Positions 40,911-49,265 of a stretch of 64,000 nucleotides of DNA are shown here, piece by piece. The stretch is from the NCBI RefSeq assembly GCF_000971135.1, contig NZ_BBLW01000009.1:109721-173720 (forward strand), given 5' to 3'. The first letter of the stretch is position 1. Each line of letters opens with the position of its first letter. A model generated the notes under the pieces. The model saw nothing but the letters and a program-made list of their open reading frames with translations. It was not told the origin of the DNA and ran no database searches. The DNA is from Demequina phytophila (GTDB lineage Bacteria; Actinomycetota; Actinomycetes; Actinomycetales; Demequinaceae). The position numbers and the translations under genes are program-made.

Positions 40911-42944
40911 TCAGCCGATGAGGCTCGGCTGGAGGTCCCGGAGGGTGCGGCGGTGCGTCATGCGGGTCACGCCTACGGCCGCCACCAGCAGCGCCCCGAC
41001 CATCCACGCCGCGAGCATCGCGGCGTCGCCCCAGGCGGCCCCCGCGGAGCCGCCGTACATGACCTGCCGGATGCCGTCGACGGCGAAGCTCATCGGCAGC
41101 ACGTGGTGCAGCGCGGCCAGCGGCGCGGGGAGGGTCTGCCAGGGGAAGGTCCCTCCCGCCGTGACCAGCTGCACCACCATGAGCACCAGGCCCAGGAACT
41201 GGCCCACGGATCCGAGCCAGACGTTGAGAGCGAGGATGACCGCCGCGAACGTGAAGGACGCCAGCGCCATGATCCCGAACGCGCCCCACGCATGGTCGAA
41301 CCCGAACCCGAGCGCCATGGACACCACCGCGAACAGGCCCGCCATCTGCAGCGCGCCCAGCGCGCCCGGAGTGAGCCACCCCGCAAGGGTGATGCGCACA
41401 GGGGAGTGGATCGCCGTGATCGCCCGCTTGGACACGGGCTTCACGATGAGGAAGAGCGCGTAGATGCCGATCCACCCCGCGAGCGAGATGAAGAAGGGCG
41501 CGAGCCCGGCGCCGTACGTCCCCGCCGTCGTGAGCTGCGAGGTGCGCAGGTCCACGGGGTTCGCGATGGTCTGCGCCTGCCGGTCGCGGAGCTCCTGGTC
41601 GGAGTCCGGGATCTGCGTGACGCCGTCCTCGAGACCTCCGGTCAGCCGTGTCGCGCCGGCGGCGAGGCTATCGAGCCCGTCGTCGAGCGCTTCCGCGCCG
41701 GAGGCCGCCTCGGCGGCGCCCGTGGCGAGCGTGCCGGAACCGTCCGCCACGCTGGCGGCGCCCGTGGCGACCCGCGCAGCGCCGTCGGCTGCGGTGGACG
41801 CTCCCTCCGCGAGATCCGAAGCGCCGCTCGCCGCGGCCTCGGCGCCGTCGGTGAGCCGCCGCGCGCCGTCGGCCACGGCCGCTGCACCATCGGCGAGCGC
41901 GTCGATGTCGTCAACCGTGGACTGCACGGCGTCGTTCGCGTCGGCAAGCTGGCCCGCGACGGGATCGAGCGCCGCGAGGGCGTCGTCGACCTGTGCCCGC
42001 GACAGCCCCGAGTCGAGCAGCGCCTGCTCGATCGCGACGCGGGCCTCGGGGATGCGGTCGGCGGCATCCTGCGCCGCCTCGCCCACGGCATCGGCCTTCT
42101 CGGCGAGCGCGGCGTTCCCGTCCGCGACCCGGGAGGCCCCCGCGGCGAGGTCCTCGGCGCCGGAGGCGAGCGAGTCCACGCCGTCGGCAAGGTCTGACGC
42201 GCCGTCGGCGAGGGACCCCACGCCATCAGCCAGGTCGGCGGCGCCCGTGTCGAGCGTGGACGCGCCGTCCGCGAGCGTGGATGCCCCTGTCGCGAGGCGG
42301 GACGTGCCGGTGGCCAGCGCCGACGAGCCGTCGTGAGCGTCGTCGAGCCCATCGGAGAGCGTCGCCGCGCCGTCCGCGGCGTCCACCAGCGAGCTCCGGA
42401 CGTCGGCGAGGCCGAGCAGGAACCGTGCCGCTGCCTCCTCGTTGACCGTCTCGACGATCGACACCCGGATGGCCTCCGCGGCCTGCTCCCCGATGGTCGA
42501 CGCGAGGTAGCTGTTGACGTCGCTCGTGGTGAGCGTGACGCGCGCCTGGTGAGGATCGTCCCCCGAGGCGGACGCGAGGGCGTCGGAGAAGTCCGCGGGG
42601 AACGTGATGGCGAAGTCGAAGTCCTCCTCGCTCACGCCGGACACGGCGTCCGCGCGGCTCACGATCCGCCAGTCGAAGGTGCCGTCCTCGACCAGCTGCT
42701 CCGCGACGTCCTCGCCGTAGGTGACGGCGTCGCCGTCCTGCGTCGCGCCCTCGTCCGCGACCACGATCGCGGCCGGGATGCGGTCGAGCGCCGCGTACGG
42801 GTCCTTGTTGGCCCACAGGTACAGGCCGCCGTACAGCAGCGGCACGGTCATGAGCGCGGCCAGCGCGGCCACCGCCATGGGGGTGGCGGTGAGGCGTCGG
42901 AGCTCGGCGGCGATCATCGCCGGGATGCGCACCGCGAGCCTCAC
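40911..42944 (-). CDS. YhgE/Pip-family membrane exporter-like protein
   Basis: A 677-residue protein. One N-terminal helix (MAVAALAALMTVPLLYGGLY) precedes a large extracytoplasmic part, including about 300 residues of repeated ADGAxxLADGA-like units (about residues 215-480). At the C-terminus come about five to six helices of an ABC-2/RND-like membrane domain (FISLAGWIGIYALFLIVKPV onward). The plan matches YhgE/Pip (phage infection protein) family members. The GTG start overlaps the upstream stop (GTGA). With the degenerate ATPase and TetR gene upstream it forms one operon, probably exporting or sensing a compound. Confidence 0.86.
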   Translation of the reverse strand: MRLAVRIPAMIAAELRRLTATPMAVAALAALMTVPLLYGGLYLWANKDPYAALDRIPAAIVVADEGATQDGDAVTYGEDVAEQLVEDGTFDWRIVSRADAVSGVSEEDFDFAITFPADFSDALASASGDDPHQARVTLTTSDVNSYLASTIGEQAAEAIRVSIVETVNEEAAARFLLGLADVRSSLVDAADGAATLSDGLDDAHDGSSALATGTSRLATGASTLADGASTLDTGAADLADGVGSLADGASDLADGVDSLASGAEDLAAGASRVADGNAALAEKADAVGEAAQDAADRIPEARVAIEQALLDSGLSRAQVDDALAALDPVAGQLADANDAVQSTVDDIDALADGAAAVADGARRLTDGAEAAASGASDLAEGASTAADGAARVATGAASVADGSGTLATGAAEAASGAEALDDGLDSLAAGATRLTGGLEDGVTQIPDSDQELRDRQAQTIANPVDLRTSQLTTAGTYGAGLAPFFISLAGWIGIYALFLIVKPVSKRAITAIHSPVRITLAGWLTPGALGALQMAGLFAVVSMALGFGFDHAWGAFGIMALASFTFAAVILALNVWLGSVGQFLGLVLMVVQLVTAGGTFPWQTLPAPLAALHHVLPMSFAVDGIRQVMYGGSAGAAWGDAAMLAAWMVGALLVAAVGVTRMTHRRTLRDLQPSLIG

Positions 42945-43534
42945 CGCGCCACCCCCAGCAGCGCGGCGGAGGCGTCGCCGGCGATCACCAGCACCGCGAG
43001 GTCGCGCGCCGCGAGCGAGCCCGCCGCCTCCCACCAGCCCGCGGGCTCGCCGCCGTGCCGGTCGGGGGAGACCAGCACCACGCCCTCGACGCCCGGTCGC
43101 AGCGCCGCGAGCTCCAGCAGCAGCCGGATCCGGTCGGTCGGATCGACGTTGCCGAACGGCGTGATCGCCCACCGGGACAGCCCGAGGCTTGCGAGCATCC
43201 GGCGTGCGGCCGCCGGGGTGGCGCGCCGCCCCGCGAACATCAGCTCCTCCTCGACGATCCCGACGGTCGACACGTGCGCCGCCGGCTCGCTCACCAGGGG
43301 CGCGTCGACCAGCGCGATCGCGGCCCGCATGCGCCCGTGGTCCACGCGACCGTCGACCGTGACCACCCCGGTGTCCGCGTGCATGCGGCCCGACGCGAGC
43401 AGCCCGAGAACCGTGGGGCGCTGCTGGGTCTCGGCGACCGCGAGGGTCACGGCACCCGTCTCGAAGGCGACCGTGACGGGCTGGAGCGCGTCCTCGCCAC
43501 GACCCTTCGAGACCTCGGCCAGCTCGACCCTCAC
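42941..43534 (-). CDS. Degenerate ABC ATPase-like protein (Walker A lost)
   Basis: A 197-residue protein aligning with the start of ABC ATPases: a beta-strand segment, then VTLAVAETQQRPTVLGLLAS where [11 protein letters not shown] is expected, and TGVVTVDGRVDHGRM as the following strand-turn. The later RIRLLLELAALRPGVEGVVL matches the helix after the signature through Walker B, without LSGGQ or a DE pair. It therefore probably does not hydrolyse ATP. GTG overlaps on both sides lock it between TetR and the YhgE protein, implying a regulatory or structural partner. Confidence 0.65.
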   Translation of the reverse strand: MRVELAEVSKGRGEDALQPVTVAFETGAVTLAVAETQQRPTVLGLLASGRMHADTGVVTVDGRVDHGRMRAAIALVDAPLVSEPAAHVSTVGIVEEELMFAGRRATPAAARRMLASLGLSRWAITPFGNVDPTDRIRLLLELAALRPGVEGVVLVSPDRHGGEPAGWWEAAGSLAARDLAVLVIAGDASAALLGVAR

Positions 43535-44139
43535 CGCGCGCCGTCCGCGAGATCCGCGTCGGCCATTGCGGCCGCGCGTGCCGCGGCGGCTGCACCCACC
43601 CCCGCCGCGCACAACGGATGCGTCATCGCGAGCAGACGGCCGGACTCGGGCTCCACCTCCAGCACGTCGAGGGCGGCGCGCTCCACCAGGGAGGCGAGGA
43701 CATCGACGTCCACGTCGGTGCGCACCGCGCCGGCCTCCGCCGCGCGCGAGAGCGACTCGCGAAGGCGATCTCGCACCGGGGCCAACGCCCGGCCCACCGT
43801 CGCGGCGTGCCGCGAGCGCACCGCCATGCGTGCCACTGCGCGCACCTCCGCGATCGCGTCCCACAGGCACGAGCCCAGGCGGGCGATCGCGACCAAGGGG
43901 TCCTCGTCGCGCGCGGGCCCCACGGCATCGGCGATGCGCGCGGCGCCGCGCTCGATCACCGCGTCGACCAGCTCGTCGCGGCCGGTGAAGTGGCCGTACA
44001 CGGCTCGACGGGTGAGGCCGGCCTCGGCGGCGATGGCGTCGAGCGGCGCGTCCACGTCGCGGCGGAGGGCGCGCATGCCCGCGTCGAGCAGCGCCTCACG
44101 ATTGCGCGCCGAATCGGCGCGGGGGGTCCGGGGAGTCAT
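43531..44139 (-). CDS. TetR-family transcriptional regulator
   Basis: A 202-residue regulator. The N-terminal helix-turn-helix reads ALLDAGMRALRRDVDAPLDA then IAAEAGLTRRAVYGHFTGRD. The ligand-binding C-terminal half is Ala-rich. It is the first gene of the TetR-pseudoATPase-YhgE operon. TACCGT (44146-44151, minus strand) is 6 nt from its ATG, so the mRNA is leaderless. A perfect 10+10-bp palindrome just upstream (44154-44177) covers the -35 region, indicating autorepression. Confidence 0.88.
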   Translation of the reverse strand: MTPRTPRADSARNREALLDAGMRALRRDVDAPLDAIAAEAGLTRRAVYGHFTGRDELVDAVIERGAARIADAVGPARDEDPLVAIARLGSCLWDAIAEVRAVARMAVRSRHAATVGRALAPVRDRLRESLSRAAEAGAVRTDVDVDVLASLVERAALDVLEVEPESGRLLAMTHPLCAAGVGAAAAARAAAMADADLADGAR

Positions 44140-44145
44140 GACTCC

Positions 44146-44151
44146 ACGGTA
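44146..44151 (-). promoter_or_regulatory. -10 element TACCGT for the TetR operon
   Basis: On the minus strand TACCGT is followed by GGAGTC and ATG 44139. Confidence 0.6.
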
Positions 44152-44153
44152 GT

Positions 44154-44177
44154 AACTTGCACAGCCGTGTGCAAGTT
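44154..44177. promoter_or_regulatory. TetR operator palindrome
   Basis: AACTTGCACA-GCCG-TGTGCAAGTT is a perfect inverted repeat of 10-bp arms. It sits 3 bp upstream of the -10 of the tetR gene and overlaps the last bases of the small gene on the other side. Confidence 0.75.
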
Positions 44178-44388
44178 AAGCGCCGAGCAGCGAGCTCACG
44201 ATCCCCACCAGCGCGAATGCGCCGCCCACGATCGCGCACGCCCGGGTGGGGGCATGGCCGGCGTTGAGCGCGTATCCAGCCGAGGCGAGCAGCAGCGCGA
44301 CCCACGCGAGCAGCGGCATGGTCAGCCCGATCACCCCCAGCGCGATCGACGCGATCGCGAGGGGGAGCGCGACGTCGGGGTCCTTCAG
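44176..44388 (-). CDS. Small membrane protein after the epimerase gene (start uncertain)
   Basis: The frame ends at TAA 44176-44178 and encodes two clear helices (LAIASIALGVIGLTMPLLAW and CAIVGGAFALVGIVSSLLGA) joined by a short basic loop, as in small DUF4190-like proteins. No ATG is suitably placed. A CTG at 44386-44388 overlaps the epimerase stop, and GTG 44332-44334 would remove part of the first helix. Coding potential and position argue for a real coupled gene, but the start is unresolved. Confidence 0.35.
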   Translation of the reverse strand: MKDPDVALPLAIASIALGVIGLTMPLLAWVALLLASAGYALNAGHAPTRACAIVGGAFALVGIVSSLLGA

Positions 44389-45416
44389 CGCGTCACCAGG
44401 TCCAGCGCGTCGCGATAGATCCGGGCGACCCGGTCGAGCATCGCGTTCGCCGCCTCGTCGACCGTCTGCCGGGAAGGGTCCGCCTCGAACCACGCGATCG
44501 CGTCCGCGATGCCCTGCGCGAACGGGACCCGTGCCTCCCAGCCGGGCACCAGGCGTCGCAGCTTCGACGTGTCGAATACGGCGGCGTGCATCTTGTCGCC
44601 GTAGATCCCGCCCGCGGAGGAGGGTGAGGCGGCCACCAGCGCGTCGGACGGCACGCACACCGCCTGCGCCTCGAAGGTGCCCTCGGACAGCCCCGCCGCC
44701 CGCGCGATAGCGGCGTGGATGCCGCGCCAGGTGAGCGCCTCGTCCGAGGTGACATGGACCGCCTGCCCCAGCGCCGCATCGTTCCCCAGGAGACCCAGCA
44801 TGCCCGCCGCGACGTCGCTCGCATGAGTGAGCGTCCACAACGACGTGCCGTCGCCCGGGATGACGATGTCCGCGCCGCGGCGCATCCGGTCCACCAGCGT
44901 CCACGGGTGGGAGGAGTTGCCCGTGTACCCGGGGATCTTCGACGCGCCGTACGTGTGCGCGGGCCGCACGACGGTCCACGGGATGCCGCTCCCGCGCAGC
45001 ACCGCCTCGCACTCCGCCTTGCGACGCGCATACACCCAGTGCGGGTTCTCTTGCGGCGTTTCCTCGGTCAGGACGTGGAGGCGGTCGTAGGTCCTGTATG
45101 CCGCTGACGTCGCCACCAGCACGTACTGGTCGGTGAGAGGGGCGAACGTCTCGACATCCGCCGCGACGTGCTCGGGGCCGAACGCGATGAACTGCACCAC
45201 CGAGTCGAACCGCTCGCCTCGCAGCCGCATCCCGTGCAGGGCGTCGCGGAGGGACGATGCGTCGGTCGCGTCGGCGTGAACGGCCCGGGTCCCCGGGGGA
45301 GCGGCGAGCGGCGAGCGGCCGCGCGTGACCAGGGTGAGCTCGTGGCCCGCGGCCGCGGCCTGGGCGGCCAGCTCGGAGGAGATGAGGCCCGTGCCTCCGA
45401 CGATGAGGATGCGCAT
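44385..45416 (-). CDS. NAD-dependent epimerase/dehydratase family protein
   Basis: A 343-residue extended-SDR protein. Rossmann motif LIVGGTGLISSELAAQAAAAG; the YxxxK motif appears as YARRK in HWVYARRKAECEAVLRGSGI; VVRPAHTYG follows. It resembles plant/bacterial CSP41-like and isoflavone-reductase-like epimerases, and the substrate is not predictable. TAGGCT lies exactly 6 nt before ATG 45416 on the minus strand, indicating a leaderless mRNA. It is divergent from the glycosylase-like gene at 45507. Confidence 0.87.
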   Translation of the reverse strand: MRILIVGGTGLISSELAAQAAAAGHELTLVTRGRSPLAAPPGTRAVHADATDASSLRDALHGMRLRGERFDSVVQFIAFGPEHVAADVETFAPLTDQYVLVATSAAYRTYDRLHVLTEETPQENPHWVYARRKAECEAVLRGSGIPWTVVRPAHTYGASKIPGYTGNSSHPWTLVDRMRRGADIVIPGDGTSLWTLTHASDVAAGMLGLLGNDAALGQAVHVTSDEALTWRGIHAAIARAAGLSEGTFEAQAVCVPSDALVAASPSSAGGIYGDKMHAAVFDTSKLRRLVPGWEARVPFAQGIADAIAWFEADPSRQTVDEAANAMLDRVARIYRDALDLVTR

Positions 45417-45422
45417 CCTCCG

Positions 45423-45428
45423 AGCCTA
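45423..45428 (-). promoter_or_regulatory. -10 element TAGGCT for the epimerase gene
   Basis: TAGGCT, 6 nt, ATG 45416 on the minus strand. Confidence 0.6.
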
Positions 45429-45494
45429 GGCCCCGCGCAGAAGTCGTCGGATATGTCCGATTTGCAGGGGTGCCGCGAGGGCATGCGGCGGGAG

Positions 45495-45500
45495 TACCGT
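45495..45500 (+). promoter_or_regulatory. -10 element TACCGT for the HhH protein gene
   Basis: TACCGT, then GGCTCC, then ATG 45507. Confidence 0.6.
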
Positions 45501-45506
45501 GGCTCC

Positions 45507-46184
45507 ATGGTCGAGGACCTGGTGCCGAGGTTGAGGGCGGCGCTCGGGGGGATCCTCCCGGCCGGCTGGAGGGACGCCGCGCCGTGGGGCTATCCCGCCC
45601 AGAGCGAACTGGCCCTCATCACTGGCGTGTTCGCGGCGCAGCTGCCGGAGCAGGCCGTGGCCGACATCGCCGACTCGGTGATGCGCAGGCGCCCCGGGAG
45701 CAGCCTCGACAGCCTCGCCGACCTCGCCGCGATCGACCCGGTCGACCTCCGGAGCGTCCTGGGCGACCGCTGGGGCGACTCGACCGTGCTCGGCGTTCCC
45801 CGCCGGCGTGCGGACGTGATCCACGAGTCCGCGCGGCTCCTCGCGCACACCGGGATCCGTACCGCGGCCGACCTGCAGGTCGCGATCCGTGAGCGCACGG
45901 ACGAGATCCAGCGCCTCCTGCTCGCCGTCCGGGGGCTTGGTCCCGGCACGTGGGCGTCGATCGCCTACATGGTGCACGCGCCCATCCCGCCGAACGACGA
46001 CGTGGTCGCGCTGCTGCGCGAGGCCGTGTGCGGGGTGGAGGACGACCTCGACCGCGTCGCGGCGGGGGAGCTGATCCGCCGCACGGCGCACCGTCTCGCG
46101 TCGGACGAGCGGGTCCTCAGCTACGGGCTCCACCGTGTCGCGGAGGAGCGGTCGCGCGCGCTCGGAATGGCGGCGGCCAAGTAG
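45507..46184 (+). CDS. Endonuclease III-like HhH-GPD protein, catalytic Lys not evident
   Basis: A 225-residue helical protein following the plan of endonuclease III. ALITGVFAAQLPEQAVADIA matches the first helices, RRADVIHESARLLAHTGI the segment before the hairpin, and LLAVRGLGPGTWASIAYMV the helix-hairpin-helix. In Nth the loop GxGRKTA carries the catalytic Lys; here it is GLGPGTWA. An Asp is kept in PPNDDVVALL. No Cys cluster for an iron-sulfur centre is present. It may be a monofunctional DNA glycosylase or a DNA-binding relative. The start is set by its leaderless promoter. Confidence 0.6.
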   Translation: MVEDLVPRLRAALGGILPAGWRDAAPWGYPAQSELALITGVFAAQLPEQAVADIADSVMRRRPGSSLDSLADLAAIDPVDLRSVLGDRWGDSTVLGVPRRRADVIHESARLLAHTGIRTAADLQVAIRERTDEIQRLLLAVRGLGPGTWASIAYMVHAPIPPNDDVVALLREAVCGVEDDLDRVAAGELIRRTAHRLASDERVLSYGLHRVAEERSRALGMAAAK

Positions 46185-46218
46185 CGCGTTGTCGTCGGAG
46201 TCGATCCGAGGAGTCTCC

Positions 46219-47694
46219 ATGAACCCGTGGCGCGCACTGTGGGCGCTCGTCATCGGCTTCTTCATGATCCTGGTCGACACCACGATCGTGTCGGTCGCGA
46301 ACCCCTCGATCCAGCAGGGCCTCGGGACGGACACCAGCACGGTGATCTGGGTGACCAGCGCCTACCTGCTCGCCTACGCGGTGCCGCTGCTGGTGACGGG
46401 TCGGCTGGGCGACCGCTTCGGCCCCAAGCGCATCTACCTCGTGGGCCTCACGATCTTCACGCTCTCGTCGCTCGCGTGCGGCCTCGCGGACGCGCTGCCC
46501 GGCTCCGGCATCGGCAACCTCATCGCCGCGCGCGTGGTCCAGGGCCTGGGCGCGAGCCTGATGACCCCGCAGACGATGGCCGTCATCACCCGCACCTTCC
46601 CCGCCGCACGGCGCGGCGCCGCGATGGCGCTGTGGGGCGCCGTCGCCGGCGTGGCCACCCTGGTGGGCCCGCTGCTCGGGGGAGTGCTGGTCGACGGGCC
46701 CGGGTGGGAGTGGATCTTCTTCGTCAACGTGCCGGTGGGCGTGATCGCGTTCATCGCCGCGCAGGTGCTGGTGCCCCACCTCGACACGCACGCCCATACG
46801 TTCGACTGGCTGGGCGTCGCGCTGTCGGGCGCGGGCATGTTCTTGCTGGTCTTCGGGATCCAGGAGGGGCAGGCTCACGACTGGAATGCGTGGGTGTGGG
46901 GCTGCATCGCCGCGGGCGTCGCGGTCCTCGCCGCCTTCGTGATCTCGCAGCGGCGCGACGTCGCGGAGCCGCTGCTCCCGCTCGCGCTGTTCCGCGACCG
47001 CAACTTCTCCCTCGCGAACGTCGCGATCTCGAGCGTCGGTTTCGCGATCACCGCGATGTTCATCCCGCTCGTCTACTTCTTCCAGGCGGTGCGCGGCCTC
47101 ACGCCTACCCAGTCCGCGCTCATGACGGTGCCCACGGCGCTCGCCACGCTGGCGCTCGCCCCGGTGGCCGGGCGGCTCACGGACCGGTTGCACCCCCGCC
47201 TCACCGCCGCGCCCGGCATCGTGACCACCGCGGCGGCGCTGGTGCTCTACGCGGTCCTGATGTCGCCGGACATCCCGATCGGGTGGTTGCTGCTTCCCGC
47301 GCTGCTCATGGGCATCGGCGCCTCCTTCACCTGGGGGCCGGTGTCCTCGACCGCGACCCGCAATCTTCCGCTCGCCGCGGCGGGCGCCGGATCGGGCGTG
47401 TACAACGCGACGCGGCAGGTGGGTGCGGTCCTCGGATCGGCGGCGATCGCGGCGCTCATGGTGAACCGGATCGCCGTCAATCTGGGCGGGGGAGGGCCGG
47501 CGGCCATCCCCGAGGGCGCGACGGGGCTGCAGCTGCCCGAGCCGCTGCGGGACGCGTTCACCACGGCGATGGCGCAGTCGCTGCTGCTGCCCGCGGCGGT
47601 GCTGCTGGTCGGGGTCGCCGCGGCGGCGTCCTTCGAGCGCCCCGCGCACCTCGCCGAGGCGGTGGGCCGGCGGCCCGAGCGCGAGCCTCAGTAG
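46219..47694 (+). CDS. MFS transporter, DHA2 (EmrB/QacA) family
   Basis: A 491-residue membrane protein with about 14 helices. The DHA2 motif near the first helix is LVDTTIVSVANPSIQQGL, motif A is GRLGDRFGPKRIYLVGL, and motif C is GAVAGVATLVGPLLGGVLVD. Such proteins are proton-driven drug or metabolite exporters. CGAGGAG lies before ATG 46219. It follows the HhH protein by 34 nt. The stop overlaps the convergent acetyltransferase by 7 bp. Confidence 0.92.
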   Translation: MNPWRALWALVIGFFMILVDTTIVSVANPSIQQGLGTDTSTVIWVTSAYLLAYAVPLLVTGRLGDRFGPKRIYLVGLTIFTLSSLACGLADALPGSGIGNLIAARVVQGLGASLMTPQTMAVITRTFPAARRGAAMALWGAVAGVATLVGPLLGGVLVDGPGWEWIFFVNVPVGVIAFIAAQVLVPHLDTHAHTFDWLGVALSGAGMFLLVFGIQEGQAHDWNAWVWGCIAAGVAVLAAFVISQRRDVAEPLLPLALFRDRNFSLANVAISSVGFAITAMFIPLVYFFQAVRGLTPTQSALMTVPTALATLALAPVAGRLTDRLHPRLTAAPGIVTTAAALVLYAVLMSPDIPIGWLLLPALLMGIGASFTWGPVSSTATRNLPLAAAGAGSGVYNATRQVGAVLGSAAIAALMVNRIAVNLGGGGPAAIPEGATGLQLPEPLRDAFTTAMAQSLLLPAAVLLVGVAAAASFERPAHLAEAVGRRPEREPQ

Positions 47695-48188
47695 ACGGTG
47701 CGCGCGAGCAACGCCACGTGCACCGTGCCGCCCCGGGTGTGCTGCTCCGCGACCCGCTGGAACCCCAGGTGCTCGTGGAACGCGACGGAACCCGGGTTGG
47801 GCGGGTCCAGCTGGACCTCCGTGGTGATCTCCGTCGCGCCGCGCTCGCGCGCCCGCTCGAACACGGACTCGTACAGCGCCCGCCCGACGCCGGTGCCCTT
47901 GGCGGACGGCGCGACCACGATCCGGTCGATGTACTGGTGACGCACCCCGCGGGTCTCGAACCAGCGGTAGTTCTCCGACTCGTAGGCCTGCCCCATGCCC
48001 AGGCTCAGGAGGAACGCGATGATGGCGCGCTCGCGGTTGGTGGCGACCAGCGCGACGTCGCACATCCCGTGCAGCGCCGTGAGCTCGTCCTCCGACAAGG
48101 TGTTGACGGCCGGGGACGCGCCCGCGTTGAGGGCGGCGACCGCCGGGATGTCGGCGGGCCGCATCACGCGGAGTCGCAGGGTCTGCAT
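47688..48188 (-). CDS. GNAT-family N-acetyltransferase
   Basis: A 166-residue GNAT protein. Motif A is DRIVVAPSAKGTGVGRALYE, with the acetyl-CoA pyrophosphate loop, and motif B is LDPPNPGSVAFHEHLGFQRV, ending in the usual small-molecule or protein-N-terminus acetyltransferase fold. ATG 48188 has CACAAT six bases upstream, close to the leaderless pattern. The substrate is unknown. Confidence 0.88.
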   Translation of the reverse strand: MQTLRLRVMRPADIPAVAALNAGASPAVNTLSEDELTALHGMCDVALVATNRERAIIAFLLSLGMGQAYESENYRWFETRGVRHQYIDRIVVAPSAKGTGVGRALYESVFERARERGATEITTEVQLDPPNPGSVAFHEHLGFQRVAEQHTRGGTVHVALLARTVY

Positions 48189-48226
48189 GGGCACATTGTG
48201 CCTGGTCGATGTGTCGGGAATGTGTC

Positions 48227-49207
48227 CTAGGGGTGGAGCAGGAGCTTGCCCGACGTGCGGCGCGACTCGAGCGCCCGATGCGCCTCCGCGGCCTCGTCCA
48301 GCGAGTAGCCGTGGTCGATCCTCACGCTGAGGTCGCCCAGCAGGATCCCGTGGAAGATGTCGCTCGCGCGCCACTCGCGCTCCTCGGCGTCCGCGGTGAA
48401 GTCACCGAGCGTGGGGCGGCTCAGGACCACCGAGCCGGCGGCGTTGAGGCGCTGCGGGTCCACGGGCTCGACGGGCCCCGAGGCCGCGCCGAACAGGACC
48501 ATCGCGCCCCGCCGCTTGAGCGACGCGAGCGATGCGTCGAACGTGGTGCGGCCCACTCCGTCGTACACCACCTCGACACCCTCGGGCACGATCGCGCGGA
48601 CCGCCGCCGGGAGGTCGCGGGCGACGTCGGCCATGAGGTCGTAGCGCAGCACATGCGAGACGCCGGCCTGCATCGCGATCCGCTCCTTCTGCTCGGAGCC
48701 GACCGTGCCGATCACCGTGGCCCCGCGCGCGACCGCGAGCTGCGTGAGCAGCAGCCCCACGCCCCCGGCGGCCGCATGGACCAGCACCGTCTCGCCCGGC
48801 ATGACCGGGTGGGAGGACGTCACGAGGTAGTGCGCGGTCAGGCCCTGGAGCAGTGCCGCCGCCGCCATGTCGAGCTCGACATCCTCGGGCACGCGGTAGA
48901 GATCCGTCACGGGCACACGGATGTACTCGGCGTACGACCCCTGCGTGAACGCCCATGCGACGCCCTCGCCCTCGACGAAGTCCTCGACACCCTCGCCCAC
49001 CTCGACGATCTGCCCCGCGCCCTCCTTGCCGGGCACGAACGGCAGGTCCATCGCGTACAGCCCGGAGCGCTGATACGTGTCGATGTAGTTGACACCCGCC
49101 GCCTCGACGCGGACCACGACGTGCCCGGGAGTGGCCGCCGGACGCTCGAGCTCGACCAGCTCGAGCACCTCCGGACCACCGGGCCGCGCCACCTGGATCG
49201 CTCTCAC
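48227..49207 (-). CDS. Quinone oxidoreductase (NADPH:quinone reductase family)
   Basis: A 326-residue zinc-free MDR enzyme. It starts [20 protein letters not shown], the typical quinone reductase N-terminus, and has [31 protein letters not shown] and the cofactor loop [16 protein letters not shown]. The GTG start at 49207 is chosen because TACCAT lies 7 nt upstream and the resulting N-terminus matches the family; ATG 49216 is the alternative. It is divergent from argC, and the shared 58-bp gap holds the ARG-box-like array, so ArgR may affect it too. Confidence 0.9.
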   Translation of the reverse strand: MRAIQVARPGGPEVLELVELERPAATPGHVVVRVEAAGVNYIDTYQRSGLYAMDLPFVPGKEGAGQIVEVGEGVEDFVEGEGVAWAFTQGSYAEYIRVPVTDLYRVPEDVELDMAAAALLQGLTAHYLVTSSHPVMPGETVLVHAAAGGVGLLLTQLAVARGATVIGTVGSEQKERIAMQAGVSHVLRYDLMADVARDLPAAVRAIVPEGVEVVYDGVGRTTFDASLASLKRRGAMVLFGAASGPVEPVDPQRLNAAGSVVLSRPTLGDFTADAEEREWRASDIFHGILLGDLSVRIDHGYSLDEAAEAHRALESRRTSGKLLLHP

Positions 49208-49214
49208 AACACGC

Positions 49215-49220
49215 ATGGTA
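49215..49220 (-). promoter_or_regulatory. -10 element TACCAT for the quinone reductase gene
   Basis: Minus-strand TACCAT followed by 7 nt and GTG 49207. Confidence 0.45.
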
Positions 49221-49239
49221 CGTGGTGCATCGCGGGTAC

Positions 49240-49265
49240 ATGCATCCCCATGTATGGTTATGCAT
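49240..49265. promoter_or_regulatory. ARG-box-like array over the argC promoter and start
   Basis: ATGCAT (49240), ATGTAT (49250) and ATGCAT (49260) are spaced exactly 10 bp, giving TGCAT-CCCC-ATGTA and TGTAT-GGTT-ATGCA, both ArgR-type half-site pairs. A further GTGCAT lies at 49225. The array overlaps the -10 TATGGT (49253-49258) and abuts ATG 49266. Confidence 0.8.
49253..49258 (+). promoter_or_regulatory. -10 element TATGGT for leaderless argC
   Basis: TATGGT is followed by 7 nt and ATG 49266. It is embedded in the ARG-box-like array. Confidence 0.55.
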
